Made by a program: the position numbers and the translations under genes
The notes under the pieces: generated by a model
The model's input: only the letters and a program-made list of their open reading frames with translations
What the model was told of the DNA's origin: nothing
Databases searched by the model: none
In this document: positions 37,639 to 46,812 of the stretch, one piece after another
How positions within the stretch are numbered: the stretch's first letter is position 1
How the letters are laid out: every line of letters begins with the position of its first letter
Origin: a virus
DNA: 57,905 nucleotides
Direction: 5' to 3' (one strand)
IMG/VR virus record: IMGVR_UViG_3300013006_000040
Coordinates: 1-57,905 of that record

Positions 37639-38268
37639 TCAATCCCACAATCCCTGATAGTACTTACCAAACAATCGGAATCCGTTTCTTATTCTAGCCT
37701 CGTATGCGTGCATACCATCCCAGTCAATTTTCTGAGTATGATTAGGACCTTCCTTCATTTGATAGAGCTTCCCACTCTCATCTTTTTCGTGAACATAATC
37801 AGCAACACCGGTATAAAATTGATCTTGCCAATCATCATCTAATTTAGATTGGTGTGCAAAGATCATTTCATCCATTACATAATCCCAACGCTTGAAATGA
37901 TTATCGTCAACATCATATTCTTCTTTCGGAGGTGCACTGGTACTTTTTAATTCTTCGGGCACATCCTCATCGTCAACCAGAGGTGCACCGTGCTTTACTT
38001 CTTTAAGTTGTTTGAGCATTGGCACAACAATACTGGACAGAGTATTATCCATTGACCAAGTATCCCAATGGTCAATTTTTACATATTCAACTCTTGGATG
38101 GATAAAGTCTAAAACATCTTGTAGTACTTTACTAAAGGGTTCTAAACGGTCTGCCCATTTTTCAATGATTGGTTCCTCATAATCAATCTCACGCCAAAAG
38201 AATACTTTTTCAAGTATTATATATGGACTGAGCCAATGGCTACGATATTTGCTTATATAGACTTTCAT
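37639..38268 (-). CDS. Conserved phage protein with a 'NGxRLFGKYYQGLWD' C-terminus
   Basis: 209 aa. The blocks VKIDHWDTWSMDNTLSSIV, HGAPLVDDEDVPEELKST, FKRWDYVMDEMIFA and the final RNGFRLFGKYYQGLWD make a very widespread phage family with no assigned role. The Asp/Glu/Trp-rich blocks are highly conserved, which suggests a fixed interaction partner. Adjacent to primase, so a link to replication is possible. Confidence 0.82.
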   Translation of the reverse strand: MKVYISKYRSHWLSPYIILEKVFFWREIDYEEPIIEKWADRLEPFSKVLQDVLDFIHPRVEYVKIDHWDTWSMDNTLSSIVVPMLKQLKEVKHGAPLVDDEDVPEELKSTSAPPKEEYDVDDNHFKRWDYVMDEMIFAHQSKLDDDWQDQFYTGVADYVHEKDESGKLYQMKEGPNHTQKIDWDGMHAYEARIRNGFRLFGKYYQGLWD

Positions 38269-38720
38269 CAGTAATCTCTTTTCTCACCTTCTTTAGTGAA
38301 GAATGCTTTCATTTTATTTTCCGTGTTCCAAGGTTTTGCATACTCATTTTCGTTATCGCAGAGTGTCAACGCATCTTCCTCAGACATAACTCGGTGACTG
38401 ACAATGGTCTCACCTAAGTGTTTTTGGCTAAACTCTTTTGCCTCATTCATTGTTACAGTATCTAATGCCCAATCAGCTTTGCCTTTAGGTACTTCTACCA
38501 TATAACGCTCACGGAATGTACTGATACATTCAACCAATACCCATTCTGTTACATCTTCCATGTCTTTTTTCCTCAACACCCAAGAACCATCCTTTTGGTC
38601 TACCCATTCCAAAGTATCACCAATCTCCCAACCTGTTTCAGAAAAGATCTCGTCATTTAATGGCAAGATCAAATCACCTGTTTCTGGATCTGTAACTAAA
38701 GTAACAACGGTTGAATTCAT
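38268..38720 (-). CDS. AbrB-like N-terminus plus unknown C-terminal domain
   Basis: 150 aa. Residues 1-53 (DLILPLNDEIFSETGWEIGD, TLEWVDQKDGSWVLRKK) look like an AbrB/SpoVT-type swapped-hairpin strand pair. The C-terminal part (VLVECISTFRERYMVEV..., AKEFSQKHLGETIVSHRVM) is a separate conserved segment. It could be an antitoxin-like DNA binder or just a small beta domain. Ends one base into the next gene. Confidence 0.7.
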   Translation of the reverse strand: MNSTVVTLVTDPETGDLILPLNDEIFSETGWEIGDTLEWVDQKDGSWVLRKKDMEDVTEWVLVECISTFRERYMVEVPKGKADWALDTVTMNEAKEFSQKHLGETIVSHRVMSEEDALTLCDNENEYAKPWNTENKMKAFFTKEGEKRDY

Positions 38721-38721
38721 A

Positions 38722-39744
38722 TTAACACCTTTTCCATTCTGTAAATTTCATTTTAGCTTCCAAACCTGAGAATACATTCTTTGCCACAATCTTTTTAGCA
38801 TCAATGCCATTCTCAACCATTTCATTTATGTCCTTTTCTACAATGTTCTGAGGCCATATTACTACATTATAATGCCTTTCTATCACCTTGTCAAGCACTC
38901 GGACAACATCCTTATTTCTGGGCTGGTTATCAATAATCATAACCAATTTATCTTTTGGCAAATCCAATAGTTCCATTTTACCGAAAGATGTACCACCTAC
39001 TGCGATTGCATTTGGTAAGAACAAACTATCCAACGGACCCTCGGTTACATAGATTGTTTTGGTTTTGTCTACCTCATTCATACCAAATATTAATTGATCG
39101 TCTTCTTTAATTTTGATAACCAAATATCTTAATGATTCTCCTCGCAACCCTCTGCAAGTTACACCTGAGAGTTGACCGATATTGTTATAAAACGGAATAA
39201 CCAATCTGGGTTCTTCTGTTGTTATTTTGTCTTTGTATTTATCAGACAATTGCACAATGTCCTTTATATTAGGAATAAAGTACAATCGTTTGAACATCTC
39301 TCTGGGGATTTTTCTTTTAAGACAGAACTGAACTGCTTCATTGTCTTCAGGCAAAGTATCAAGCCTATCCAATACTTTATCTAATAATGTCTCTTCCTTC
39401 TTCTCAAAGACAGGTTCGGACATTCTAAATTTATCTTCAATCTTTTGATGCGGCTTGTTCATTGGCATGCCCTCATTATATCGTTCCATTACATACTGGT
39501 TATACTGAAAACCATCTAGTTGTTTTAGGAATGATCCAAAGTGCATGGACACACTGCAATTATGACACTTATAATATAAGTCATTTTTAGCAACATAAAA
39601 ATAACCACGAGTCTTACTTTGCTTTTTGGAAGAGTCTCCGCACAAGATACATCTGCAGTTATAAAGACGTTCGCTCTTCTGTTTGAACAGAGGCAAACGG
39701 TTACTTATTAGTTTGAGATATTTAAGATCAGTGAATAAAGACAA
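38722..39744 (-). CDS. DNA primase, T4 gp61-like
   Basis: 340 aa. It makes RNA primers for lagging-strand synthesis with the gp41-type helicase. The N-terminal zinc ribbon uses Cys32/Cys35 (CILCGDS) and Cys60/Cys63 (YKCHNCS). A TOPRIM fold follows: IYVTEGPLDSLF with Glu235, AVGGTSFG, and MIIDNQPRNKD with the acidic pair at 272 and 279. The start is a TTG with a strong GGGAG seven nt upstream. Driven by a sigma-70 promoter at 39769-39797. Confidence 0.92.
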   Translation of the reverse strand: MSLFTDLKYLKLISNRLPLFKQKSERLYNCRCILCGDSSKKQSKTRGYFYVAKNDLYYKCHNCSVSMHFGSFLKQLDGFQYNQYVMERYNEGMPMNKPHQKIEDKFRMSEPVFEKKEETLLDKVLDRLDTLPEDNEAVQFCLKRKIPREMFKRLYFIPNIKDIVQLSDKYKDKITTEEPRLVIPFYNNIGQLSGVTCRGLRGESLRYLVIKIKEDDQLIFGMNEVDKTKTIYVTEGPLDSLFLPNAIAVGGTSFGKMELLDLPKDKLVMIIDNQPRNKDVVRVLDKVIERHYNVVIWPQNIVEKDINEMVENGIDAKKIVAKNVFSGLEAKMKFTEWKRC

Positions 39745-39768
39745 AACGAGACTCCCATTAGAGTCTTT

Positions 39769-39797
39769 ATTATAATATAATTTTAGGGAGAAGTCAA
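39769..39797 (-). promoter_or_regulatory. Sigma-70 promoter for the primase
   Basis: TTGACT at 39792-39797 and TATAAT at 39769-39774, 17 bp apart on the minus strand. It is the only early-type promoter I found in the right two thirds of the window. Confidence 0.85.
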
Positions 39798-39801
39798 GTG
39801 T

Positions 39802-40140
39802 TTAGAACAACTTTTCCAATTTGATGTGAGCCAAAACATATCCTGCAGAAATGGCACCACCCATTACCATCCAACGCCATTTCTCAATGGAAGCCATTTT
39901 ATCAGCAATAGCTTTATGCTGGTCTGTACTGGCTTTGGTTTGCTCATCTAATTTTTCCATAACCTTGTCGTGTTTGGTTTCTATGTTATCAATCATGTCA
40001 TCGCGCATTTCGCTTATGCGATGGTGTAGTGTTGAGTAATTGGAATCAATCTTACCTTCAAGTTTTTCCACGGTGCGGTTAATTCCCTTAACTTCCGTTT
40101 CTAATACTGTTATGCGTTGTAGTTCTTCTTGGTCAGACAT
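39802..40140 (-). CDS. Coiled-coil protein with C-terminal anchor
   Basis: 112 aa: a long heptad region (ITVLETEVKGINRTVEKLEG onwards to about 86) followed by one membrane helix (WRWMVMGGAISAGYVLAHI). This layout matches XhlA-like and related phage proteins that help lysis or anchor complexes. It overlaps the gene upstream by 8 nt. Role not certain. Confidence 0.72.
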   Translation of the reverse strand: MSDQEELQRITVLETEVKGINRTVEKLEGKIDSNYSTLHHRISEMRDDMIDNIETKHDKVMEKLDEQTKASTDQHKAIADKMASIEKWRWMVMGGAISAGYVLAHIKLEKLF

Positions 40141-40690
40141 TTGGTTTTCCTCTGGTGAACATGCTATTTGAAGCGGTCCACTTTCTTTGTGCTTTTTTAC
40201 TTACGGGTGGGTTTTTATCTAAGCCTGCTATGCCAGCGGTGGCCGCGGCATTGTTTGCAGGTGCTCCTTCACCTTCCTCTGAGACAAATTGCTTAAAGGA
40301 TAAAATTTTACTCTGATCTAATGCAGCATTTACTTCCATTAGTTCCTGTGTTAGGTCCTCGTCGAGTTTGCGTAAAAATTTCTCTTCAAGGTTAATTGAT
40401 TCTTTACCTGCAGCAAGGTCTTCTCTAATTAGAGCATATGCCGCAGCCAAAGATAATAATTTTTTGTTTTCAATAGGAACTTTGTTTATAATTCGTTTCA
40501 ATCTAAATACTAACCTGTGAAGCAAAGTATATGCATCTCTTTCTTCCACAGTATTAAGTTCTCGCATCTTCTTTAGTTCTTTACCTGTCTTGTCAATTAT
40601 GCCAAGACGAAACGCATCGGTGTTCTCAAAAGGAACAACCAACATATGTAGTATTCTAAATGCGATGACTGAGTCTACAAATTTTCCCAT
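40133..40690 (-). CDS. Conserved phage structural-type protein
   Basis: 185 aa starting MGKFVDSVIAFRILHMLVVP, then NTVEERDAYTLLHRLVFRLK and IENKKLLSLAAAYALIRED. I recognise it from marine T4-like phages near structural genes. C-terminal Ala/Gly/Pro-rich linker and a basic end (QRKWTASNSMFTRGKP). Perhaps an internal or neck-associated protein; not proven. Confidence 0.75.
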   Translation of the reverse strand: MGKFVDSVIAFRILHMLVVPFENTDAFRLGIIDKTGKELKKMRELNTVEERDAYTLLHRLVFRLKRIINKVPIENKKLLSLAAAYALIREDLAAGKESINLEEKFLRKLDEDLTQELMEVNAALDQSKILSFKQFVSEEGEGAPANNAAATAGIAGLDKNPPVSKKAQRKWTASNSMFTRGKPNV

Positions 40691-41080
40691 TTAAATTCTC
40701 TTTAAATCTTCTAGTATTGTTTCATCTATTGGAATATCTTTATCTAAGATCTCTATTCCAGGAGACACTATTATTTTCAATGGCATATAGTTTAAAAACA
40801 CAAGAAATGTTTTTACCTGAGGCCAAAATTTTTCTTCTAACTTAAAAAACAACATCTTTGTTGTTGGCTCAACGCCAAATAAATTACCAAGAACAATAAT
40901 ATGATTAAGTATTAATCGCTCTTTAAGTTCTTTACCTACATTATGTTTTCTTAATAATCTTTTAATGTACTTAAATCTTTTCAAGTCATCTAAAAATTCA
41001 TCCATGCCCTTACACGAAGGGTTATCATAATTTTTAATGGCATACATCATAAAATTGTCTTCAGTCAATTCATTTATCAT
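40691..41080 (-). CDS. Conserved T4-like phage protein, 129 aa
   Basis: Blocks NFMMYAIKNYDNPSCKGMDE, FKYIKRLLRKHNVGKELKER, LILNHIIVLGNLFGVEPT and KTFLVFLNYMPLKII form a family widespread in marine T4-like phages, with unknown function. Helical, mixed charge. Ends directly before the gene at 40690, so they are co-translated. Confidence 0.78.
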   Translation of the reverse strand: MINELTEDNFMMYAIKNYDNPSCKGMDEFLDDLKRFKYIKRLLRKHNVGKELKERLILNHIIVLGNLFGVEPTTKMLFFKLEEKFWPQVKTFLVFLNYMPLKIIVSPGIEILDKDIPIDETILEDLKRI

Positions 41081-41081
41081 T

Positions 41082-42710
41082 TTAGGTCAGTGTTATAGTT
41101 CCGTTTGTTAATGTTATAGGCCCTGTAAGACCACCTGCTCCTCCCGATTGTGATGCCAACGCATTAAAGGGACTGTATAAAAATTTGTTCTTTGTACTTA
41201 ATGTAGAATATCCGTTAAGGTAATCACTTAAATTAACATTACCGGTATTATATATAACATTCGAAACTGATGCCGTATTAGTAGCCCATACTTTTAATTG
41301 TGCCGGACTTACTCCGGGGTTTAATTGTAAAAATGTTGCCAACACACCACATACCTGAGGTGCGGCTTGAGATGTACCACTTAAAACAACTTGTTTAAAT
41401 CCACTATCTAGATTATAACTTACTGCACTAAACCTATTTGTATTACTGCAGCAACTCATTATATTTGACCCAGGCGCCCACATATCTATACCATTGCCGG
41501 AAGTACTAAAAATTGCCTTTTGATCTAAATTTGCAGCATAAACACTTGAATCTAAACATCCAACTTTAAAGGCTTCGTCATCCAAAGGACTGCTACCTCT
41601 GTGCCAGTAATATGTGCCGCCTGCAGAAATGTAATTATTATAATCTAAACCATCAGAAACATCTATTTTTGTGTAGTGGTTACCGCCCGCAATAACCACA
41701 TGTACACCTTCATCTATTAATTCTTGTATATCCGTATCAACCGAACCTACTCTTGTTGATGTGGTATAAGATGTCATGTCCGTTGCCAGTGCATTAACCA
41801 CCCCAAATGGATACAAACCAAAATACCATTTTTTAATATATCCTGATATTTGTGTACCAGAATAATTAGTACCTCTATGGTTTATTCCTGTTATGGCAGA
41901 GGTTGTAATTGTTGTAGTATATCCCCAACTCATATTAACAATGGTTGGTCTTTTCTTTCCTGTGGATGCCTGTATTGGTTTATTTCTATGCCATAATTTA
42001 ATTACATCAAAACAATCTGAAATAGCTATACCTGTACCAGAATCACCTGCACCCTCAAGCCCATTTACCTTAATGGAATACACATTTGCATTCTTTGCCC
42101 AGCCAAAACTTTTGCCTGCAGCAATGCCTGCAACATGAGTCCCGTGACCATCATAATCTCTGTAATGGTTTGCATTTTGCGTACCACCCAATCCACTGGC
42201 AGTATACCAATCTATTTGTTGTACACGTGAATTGCCTCTGGCATCTGTAAATTCCGGATGCGCTACTTCTAATCCGCTATCCTGTATAACAACGTCTACA
42301 CCTGTGCCATCTAGAAAATAATCATAGTATGAAACGGATGATGTTAAATTTGAACCAAACACATTGTTATTATTACTTATACGAACCAGACCCCAGTTTA
42401 CATTCGCACCATTGGATGTTGTGGGTTTATTAAAATTGCCGGTTTGTCTTGCTCTGATACCTATTTCAATATCTGTTCTTTGATCTGGAGGAATTTCTAC
42501 AGAATAAACTCTATCGTCATTTTGTAATGTAGTTGCTTCCGCATCTGTAAGTGAGTAATGACAGCTACGCAAACTGCCGTCTCTGTTGTTTACTATATCT
42601 ACACGCCTATTAGGTACAAAAAGGAGTCCTTCTGTCTCGGACTCCATTTGTGACCAAAATAAATTATAGTCTACGTCACGTTTTAAACTGACGATATATT
42701 CTTTTAACAT
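41082..42710 (-). CDS. Subtilisin-like serine protease with propeptide
   Basis: 542 aa. N-terminal I9-like propeptide (EYIVSLKRD, then SCHYSLTDAEATTLQ and RVYSVE). The catalytic triad is complete: Asp144 in VIQDSGLEVAHPEF, His189 in DGHGTHVAGI, Ser447 in LSGTSQAAPQ; oxyanion Asn344 in AGGNHY. The last ~40 residues (SGGAGGLTGPITLTNGTITL) look like tail protein sequence. It may be virion-bound and clip host surface proteins, or process neighbouring adhesins. Confidence 0.92.
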   Translation of the reverse strand: MLKEYIVSLKRDVDYNLFWSQMESETEGLLFVPNRRVDIVNNRDGSLRSCHYSLTDAEATTLQNDDRVYSVEIPPDQRTDIEIGIRARQTGNFNKPTTSNGANVNWGLVRISNNNNVFGSNLTSSVSYYDYFLDGTGVDVVIQDSGLEVAHPEFTDARGNSRVQQIDWYTASGLGGTQNANHYRDYDGHGTHVAGIAAGKSFGWAKNANVYSIKVNGLEGAGDSGTGIAISDCFDVIKLWHRNKPIQASTGKKRPTIVNMSWGYTTTITTSAITGINHRGTNYSGTQISGYIKKWYFGLYPFGVVNALATDMTSYTTSTRVGSVDTDIQELIDEGVHVVIAGGNHYTKIDVSDGLDYNNYISAGGTYYWHRGSSPLDDEAFKVGCLDSSVYAANLDQKAIFSTSGNGIDMWAPGSNIMSCCSNTNRFSAVSYNLDSGFKQVVLSGTSQAAPQVCGVLATFLQLNPGVSPAQLKVWATNTASVSNVIYNTGNVNLSDYLNGYSTLSTKNKFLYSPFNALASQSGGAGGLTGPITLTNGTITLT

Positions 42711-42711
42711 A

Positions 42712-43005
42712 TTAATGTAAGTTTATCCATCCACCTGATGCGTAAACTTGTAACTTGTTTGTTTGAGAATTAAAGATGATTGTGCCATTTGACACAGTAA
42801 GTGCATTGGCTTGGGATGAACTGTAACTTGGTGCTATAATAGTGTTAGCTGTAATACTACCGGTAACTCTAACATTGCCATTGATATTACCCAGTAGGTC
42901 TTGTGCAGTAACTGCCTTACTGGTATTTGATTGCACAACATACATTAAATCTGTAAGATTGATAGATGTTGCTCTTTGTAATTCTGATACTTTTAATTTT
43001 GACAT
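42712..43005 (-). CDS. Small tail-fibre-type protein
   Basis: 97 aa: MSKLKVSELQRATSINLTDL, then VTAQDLLGNINGNVRVTGS, ending LQVYASGGWINLH. The 'VTGSITANT' and 'NKLQVYASGGW' strands resemble short fibre or base segments that cap trimeric fibres. It lies between the protease and cassette 2. Function inferred from position and pattern. Confidence 0.68.
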   Translation of the reverse strand: MSKLKVSELQRATSINLTDLMYVVQSNTSKAVTAQDLLGNINGNVRVTGSITANTIIAPSYSSSQANALTVSNGTIIFNSQTNKLQVYASGGWINLH

Positions 43006-43011
43006 GATTAT

Positions 43012-43920
43012 TTAGAATGTTATTGTTCCTGAAGCACTAAATTTATAAACTCTATATCCACCGGAAGTAGAATATATTACATTGCTACCTGTGTTTGCAG
43101 TTGCAATTGGATATGCTGTTGGATATCTAAGAACTACAATACCTGAGCCACCTTGTCCTCCAGCAAACGTAGACCAGTGACCTGCTCCACCCCCACCTCC
43201 AGTATATTCATTTCCTGCTGTCCCGAAAGTACCGTTTCCGCCTGGGCCCCCTCCGCCTTGTCCTCCGAGTGCCCACTGCCCATTTGATGCACCCCCACCG
43301 CCGCCGGCATAATAACTTACACTTCCGGAAATTGATGATTGAACTCCAATCCCACCGACACCTACAACTTCTCCATTTGCTCCAATTCCGCCAGCTGCAC
43401 CCGCACCACCGCCACCAGAACCACCCGAGCCTGGAGGATATGTGCCTGTACCTGCACCACCCGGATATCCTTGTTGGCTTGGGCTTGGATATCCATAACC
43501 AGAACCTGCAGCTGCGGTAAGATCCTTACCTACACCACCGCCCGAACCTCCAGATCTTCCTGCTAAACCATTTGAACCACCGCCCCCTCCACCCACCGCA
43601 TTAAATATGCCAAAACTTCCTGAGATGTTGGAATTCGCTCCATTAGTCGCAATAGAATATGGCGCGCTGCCCGCAGGTGCGCCTGCTCCGCCGGCTCCGA
43701 CAAGTATAGTATAAGGCAAGGTCGTCGATACTGTTGCAGTTCCTGTCAATAGTCCACCCGCTCCGCCACCGCCGCCGCCGCCGGATCCACCACCGCCACC
43801 ACCGGCTACTATTAAGTATTCTACATTAAAATCATATCTAGAAAGAATTAATGATAAATTAGCAGCAGCATTGAGCCTTTGCGAAGAACCTCTTCTAGAA
43901 GTACCTAGCTTAAAGCCCAT
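43012..43920 (-). CDS. Glycine-rich adhesin, C gene of tail cassette 2
   Basis: 302 aa. Cap with 'SSQRLNAAANLSLIL', then VEYLIVAGGGGGGSGGGG and many GGxG loops, a GGSGIVVLRYP close, and a C-terminal strand (GGYRVYKFSASGTITF). The same layout as the C genes at 25803 and 45485 but with different loops. Starts one base inside the B stop (TAATG). Confidence 0.8.
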   Translation of the reverse strand: MGFKLGTSRRGSSQRLNAAANLSLILSRYDFNVEYLIVAGGGGGGSGGGGGGGAGGLLTGTATVSTTLPYTILVGAGGAGAPAGSAPYSIATNGANSNISGSFGIFNAVGGGGGGSNGLAGRSGGSGGGVGKDLTAAAGSGYGYPSPSQQGYPGGAGTGTYPPGSGGSGGGGAGAAGGIGANGEVVGVGGIGVQSSISGSVSYYAGGGGGASNGQWALGGQGGGGPGGNGTFGTAGNEYTGGGGGAGHWSTFAGGQGGSGIVVLRYPTAYPIATANTGSNVIYSTSGGYRVYKFSASGTITF

Positions 43921-44249
43921 TAGGTAATCTCCGTACCAAATGCTGCAAAACTTACGTTACCCTGAAATGAATATGCTGTAATAACATCTGTATTACCTAA
44001 AGTCATACCTAAAGATACAGCCATTGTGTCTTGTGCTGGAAGAGCAGAATCAAACACAATAAAATGTTTAGATGTACCCGTTACGCCTGCTGGTCTAATT
44101 GATAATCTAAATGTAACATTGGATGTAGATTGATTACATACATTTACTGTTGAAATAATTGCGCTGGTGCCGGCTGGAACAGTATACAAATTTACATTTG
44201 CACCTGCTGCTGGAATTTCTTGTCCTAAAACTTTATATGTATACGCCAT
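43920..44249 (-). CDS. 110 aa-type tail protein, B gene of tail cassette 2
   Basis: 109 aa: YKVLGQEIP, LYTVPAGTSAIISTVNVC, ALPAQDTMAVSLGMTL, YSFQGNVSFAAFGTEIT. Paralogue of 26720-27052 and 46471-46803. AAGGAAAAATAA precedes the ATG. Probably the connector between A and C. Confidence 0.8.
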   Translation of the reverse strand: MAYTYKVLGQEIPAAGANVNLYTVPAGTSAIISTVNVCNQSTSNVTFRLSIRPAGVTGTSKHFIVFDSALPAQDTMAVSLGMTLGNTDVITAYSFQGNVSFAAFGTEIT

Positions 44250-44259
44250 TTATTTTTCC

Positions 44260-45444
44260 TTACAATAGTGATAACAGAAACGGATGTATCTGTTCCTGCA
44301 CAGTTGCATTAATTTGTCCGTTAGCTTGGACTACTATGTTTTGACCGCCAACGTATGTTTGTGTACCATTTAGTGTTGGTAGTTCTCTAATCTCTACAGT
44401 TATACCAGCTCTTGGTGGAGTAGCAAATCTTAATACTCCGCCACTTGCAGAATAATCTATTCCTGGAACTTGAGCAACGCCGTTTTCAAATACCAGAATA
44501 CTTGAGTCTGTAAAATTATTACTTATTGATGCTACATTAGCTGAGCCATTACCATAAAATAATCTACTGTTAAAATCTTTAGCTAAAACTTGAGTTACAT
44601 CAAGTATTCTAACATCTATGTCTGCATTTGCTGCAGGATATCCGCTTAATACTAAAGTATTGCCGGATAAAGTATATGCATTGGATAATTGTGTTACACC
44701 GTTAATAATAACAGTAATATAATTATTATTCGTAGGTGTTATTGGAAGAGCATAATTTAGTAACTGGGCATTACCTTTAAATGTGGCAATGGATGGTCTA
44801 AATACTGCTCCACCTGAGAATGCGGCCTGTGCTCTCGCATTTGAGAAGTATAAGTTTGCGCCACCTTCAGCCAAATTAGCAGTTGTAAATGCTGCTAAAG
44901 ATGTTATACCTGTGGAATTAGATCTAATCTGACCATTAGCTTCAATTACAATCGTTGCATCTGTTGATAAATTTGAACTAATCTGACCATTGGCTTGGAT
45001 TGTAATATATTGGCCAGCTAAGCTAGGTAAAAATGCTATAACATTACTGTTGACACGAGCGTTAGTATAATAAAGATTTGTTAACTCTGCTACATTTGAT
45101 GTTGTTAAGTCAGTTGTATTTGCTTTTAGTGCAAGATTACCCACAATCGCGGAATAAACTCTTGCATTGGTATAATAAAGATTTGAACCCTCAGCAACAT
45201 TTGATGTTGTTAGGAATTGGCTAATTGTATCAAATGTTACTGTAGCAGCATTTGCATTTATCTGTCCATTGGCTTGAATCTGTATACCCGATCCAGCTAA
45301 TGTTGGTAACAATGCGATTACATTGGAGTAAACTCTGGCATTAGTGAAGTAAAGATTACTACCTTCAACTAAATTAGCGGTAGTTAGACCGGCTAATATG
45401 TTGCCTGTGTCTCTAATCTGCGATATGAATATACTTCGTGCCAT
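44260..45444 (-). CDS. 'LYYTNARV'-repeat protein, A gene of tail cassette 2
   Basis: 394 aa starting MARSIFISQIRDTGNILAG. About four copies of a 'SNVAEGSNLYYTNARV' unit, each followed by 'IQANGQI'-type strands, then a beta-rich C-terminal domain and the tail QEQIHPFLLSLL. Such repeats build long trimeric beta-fibres in T4-like phages. No clear ribosome site precedes the ATG. Confidence 0.78.
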   Translation of the reverse strand: MARSIFISQIRDTGNILAGLTTANLVEGSNLYFTNARVYSNVIALLPTLAGSGIQIQANGQINANAATVTFDTISQFLTTSNVAEGSNLYYTNARVYSAIVGNLALKANTTDLTTSNVAELTNLYYTNARVNSNVIAFLPSLAGQYITIQANGQISSNLSTDATIVIEANGQIRSNSTGITSLAAFTTANLAEGGANLYFSNARAQAAFSGGAVFRPSIATFKGNAQLLNYALPITPTNNNYITVIINGVTQLSNAYTLSGNTLVLSGYPAANADIDVRILDVTQVLAKDFNSRLFYGNGSANVASISNNFTDSSILVFENGVAQVPGIDYSASGGVLRFATPPRAGITVEIRELPTLNGTQTYVGGQNIVVQANGQINATVQEQIHPFLLSLL

Positions 45445-45484
45445 TTGTTTTATTTATTAGATTGTTATTGTACCGGATTATAAA

Positions 45485-46471
45485 TTACCCTAGATAGCCT
45501 GTAGTGTCTATTAGATATCTAATAATAACTTTTCCAGAACCACCCGCGCCCGCAGAACCACCCGACCAATTACCGCCACCTCCACCGCCAGAATTAATGG
45601 TACCGGGTTGATTATTATTATTAGCATATGTGTCACCAAACCCTCCCCCGCCGGCGCCACCAGATCCACCGATATTTAGAGGAGAAAATGCATCCGATCC
45701 TCCACCGCCTCCTGCATAGTATGTAGAATATCCAGATATTGTAGATATGCCACCAGCGCCACCATCGCCAGCTTGAGGTCCAGAAGTACCTGCCGCTCCT
45801 CCACCACCACCGCCTACCCCATCACTACCCCCTACTCGAAGAGTCTTTGATACCCCAGGAGTAGCTGACCCCCCAGAATTTCCTTGCCCAGGTGTACCGT
45901 TACCGCCCACACCTCCATAAAAATTACCACCAGCACCGCCACCCGATCCGCCAGGCCTACCATTCTTTTGAGTATTTGCTGGAGAGGGTGTAGAATCTCC
46001 AACCCCGCCGCCGCCGCCACCGCCTAGCGATTGAATAGTTGAAGGTGTTACTGTACTATTGAAAATAATATTACTAGGCGAACCATCATTACCATAGGTA
46101 ACACTCGGGCCACCCGCACCGCCACCCCCGATTCGGATAACATTATTTGCTGTTTGTGTAAATGTTACGTTACCAGATAATATACCGCCACCGCCACCAC
46201 CTGCACCTCCTGCGGTAGCACCTGAACCGCCACCGCCAATAATTAAATAATCTATTACATTATAGGTAGGCGAGGTTACAGATAAACCGGTAATAGATAA
46301 ATTAGATGATGCATTAAATGAATGTATTCTGTAACCACCTACATTTGTTTGGATTCCGCCGGTCACCTGCATGGTAGAATAATATCTACTTGCGATAAAT
46401 GCTAGATTAGCAGAGTTTACTCTATTATTAATAGATACAGTACTTCTCTGCGAATGTCGACGAATTGGCAT
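45485..46471 (-). CDS. Glycine-rich adhesin, C gene of tail cassette 3
   Basis: 328 aa. Cap INNRVNSANLAFIASRYY, a strand linker ending with NVIDYLIIGGGGSGATAG, then Gly-rich loops ending GGSGKVIIRYL. Paralogue of the C genes of cassettes 1 and 2, with a longer linker. TAATG overlap with its B gene. Confidence 0.8.
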   Translation of the reverse strand: MPIRRHSQRSTVSINNRVNSANLAFIASRYYSTMQVTGGIQTNVGGYRIHSFNASSNLSITGLSVTSPTYNVIDYLIIGGGGSGATAGGAGGGGGGILSGNVTFTQTANNVIRIGGGGAGGPSVTYGNDGSPSNIIFNSTVTPSTIQSLGGGGGGGVGDSTPSPANTQKNGRPGGSGGGAGGNFYGGVGGNGTPGQGNSGGSATPGVSKTLRVGGSDGVGGGGGGAAGTSGPQAGDGGAGGISTISGYSTYYAGGGGGSDAFSPLNIGGSGGAGGGGFGDTYANNNNQPGTINSGGGGGGNWSGGSAGAGGSGKVIIRYLIDTTGYLG

Positions 46472-46803
46472 TAATTAACCTCTGAACCAAACAATGTAAA
46501 GGTTACATTGCCTTGAAATGAATATACTGTTATTTTATCTGTCGCCGCCAAAGTCATACCTAAAGAAAGACCTAATGCATCTTGTGCAGGTAATGCTGCA
46601 TCATATACTATTGCCTGCGATGTTGTGTTACCTGCCGCACCTGCAATTCTTGCATATACTCTAAATGTTACGTTGGATTGAGTAGTATTACATACATTTA
46701 TTGTGGAAATAATAGCACTGTTACCTGCAGGAACTGTGTATATGTCATAATTTGTAGCGTTTGTGGGCATTGCTTGCCCTAAAATTTTAAATGTTGTTGC
46801 CAT
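46471..46803 (-). CDS. 110 aa tail protein, B gene of tail cassette 3
   Basis: 110 aa: FKILGQAMP, IYTVPAGNSAIISTINVC, ALPAQDALGLSLGMTL, VYSFQGNVTFTLFGSEVN. Closer to cassette 1 B than to cassette 2 B in the C-terminal blocks. AAGGAAAAATT precedes the ATG. Confidence 0.8.
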   Translation of the reverse strand: MATTFKILGQAMPTNATNYDIYTVPAGNSAIISTINVCNTTQSNVTFRVYARIAGAAGNTTSQAIVYDAALPAQDALGLSLGMTLAATDKITVYSFQGNVTFTLFGSEVN

Positions 46804-46812
46804 AATTTTTCC

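Noticed and set aside
45451-45458. AATAAATA as a late promoter for the gene at 45444
   Set aside because: It is only 7 nt before the ATG, leaving no room for a leader; the tract is A/T-rich and the match is probably chance.
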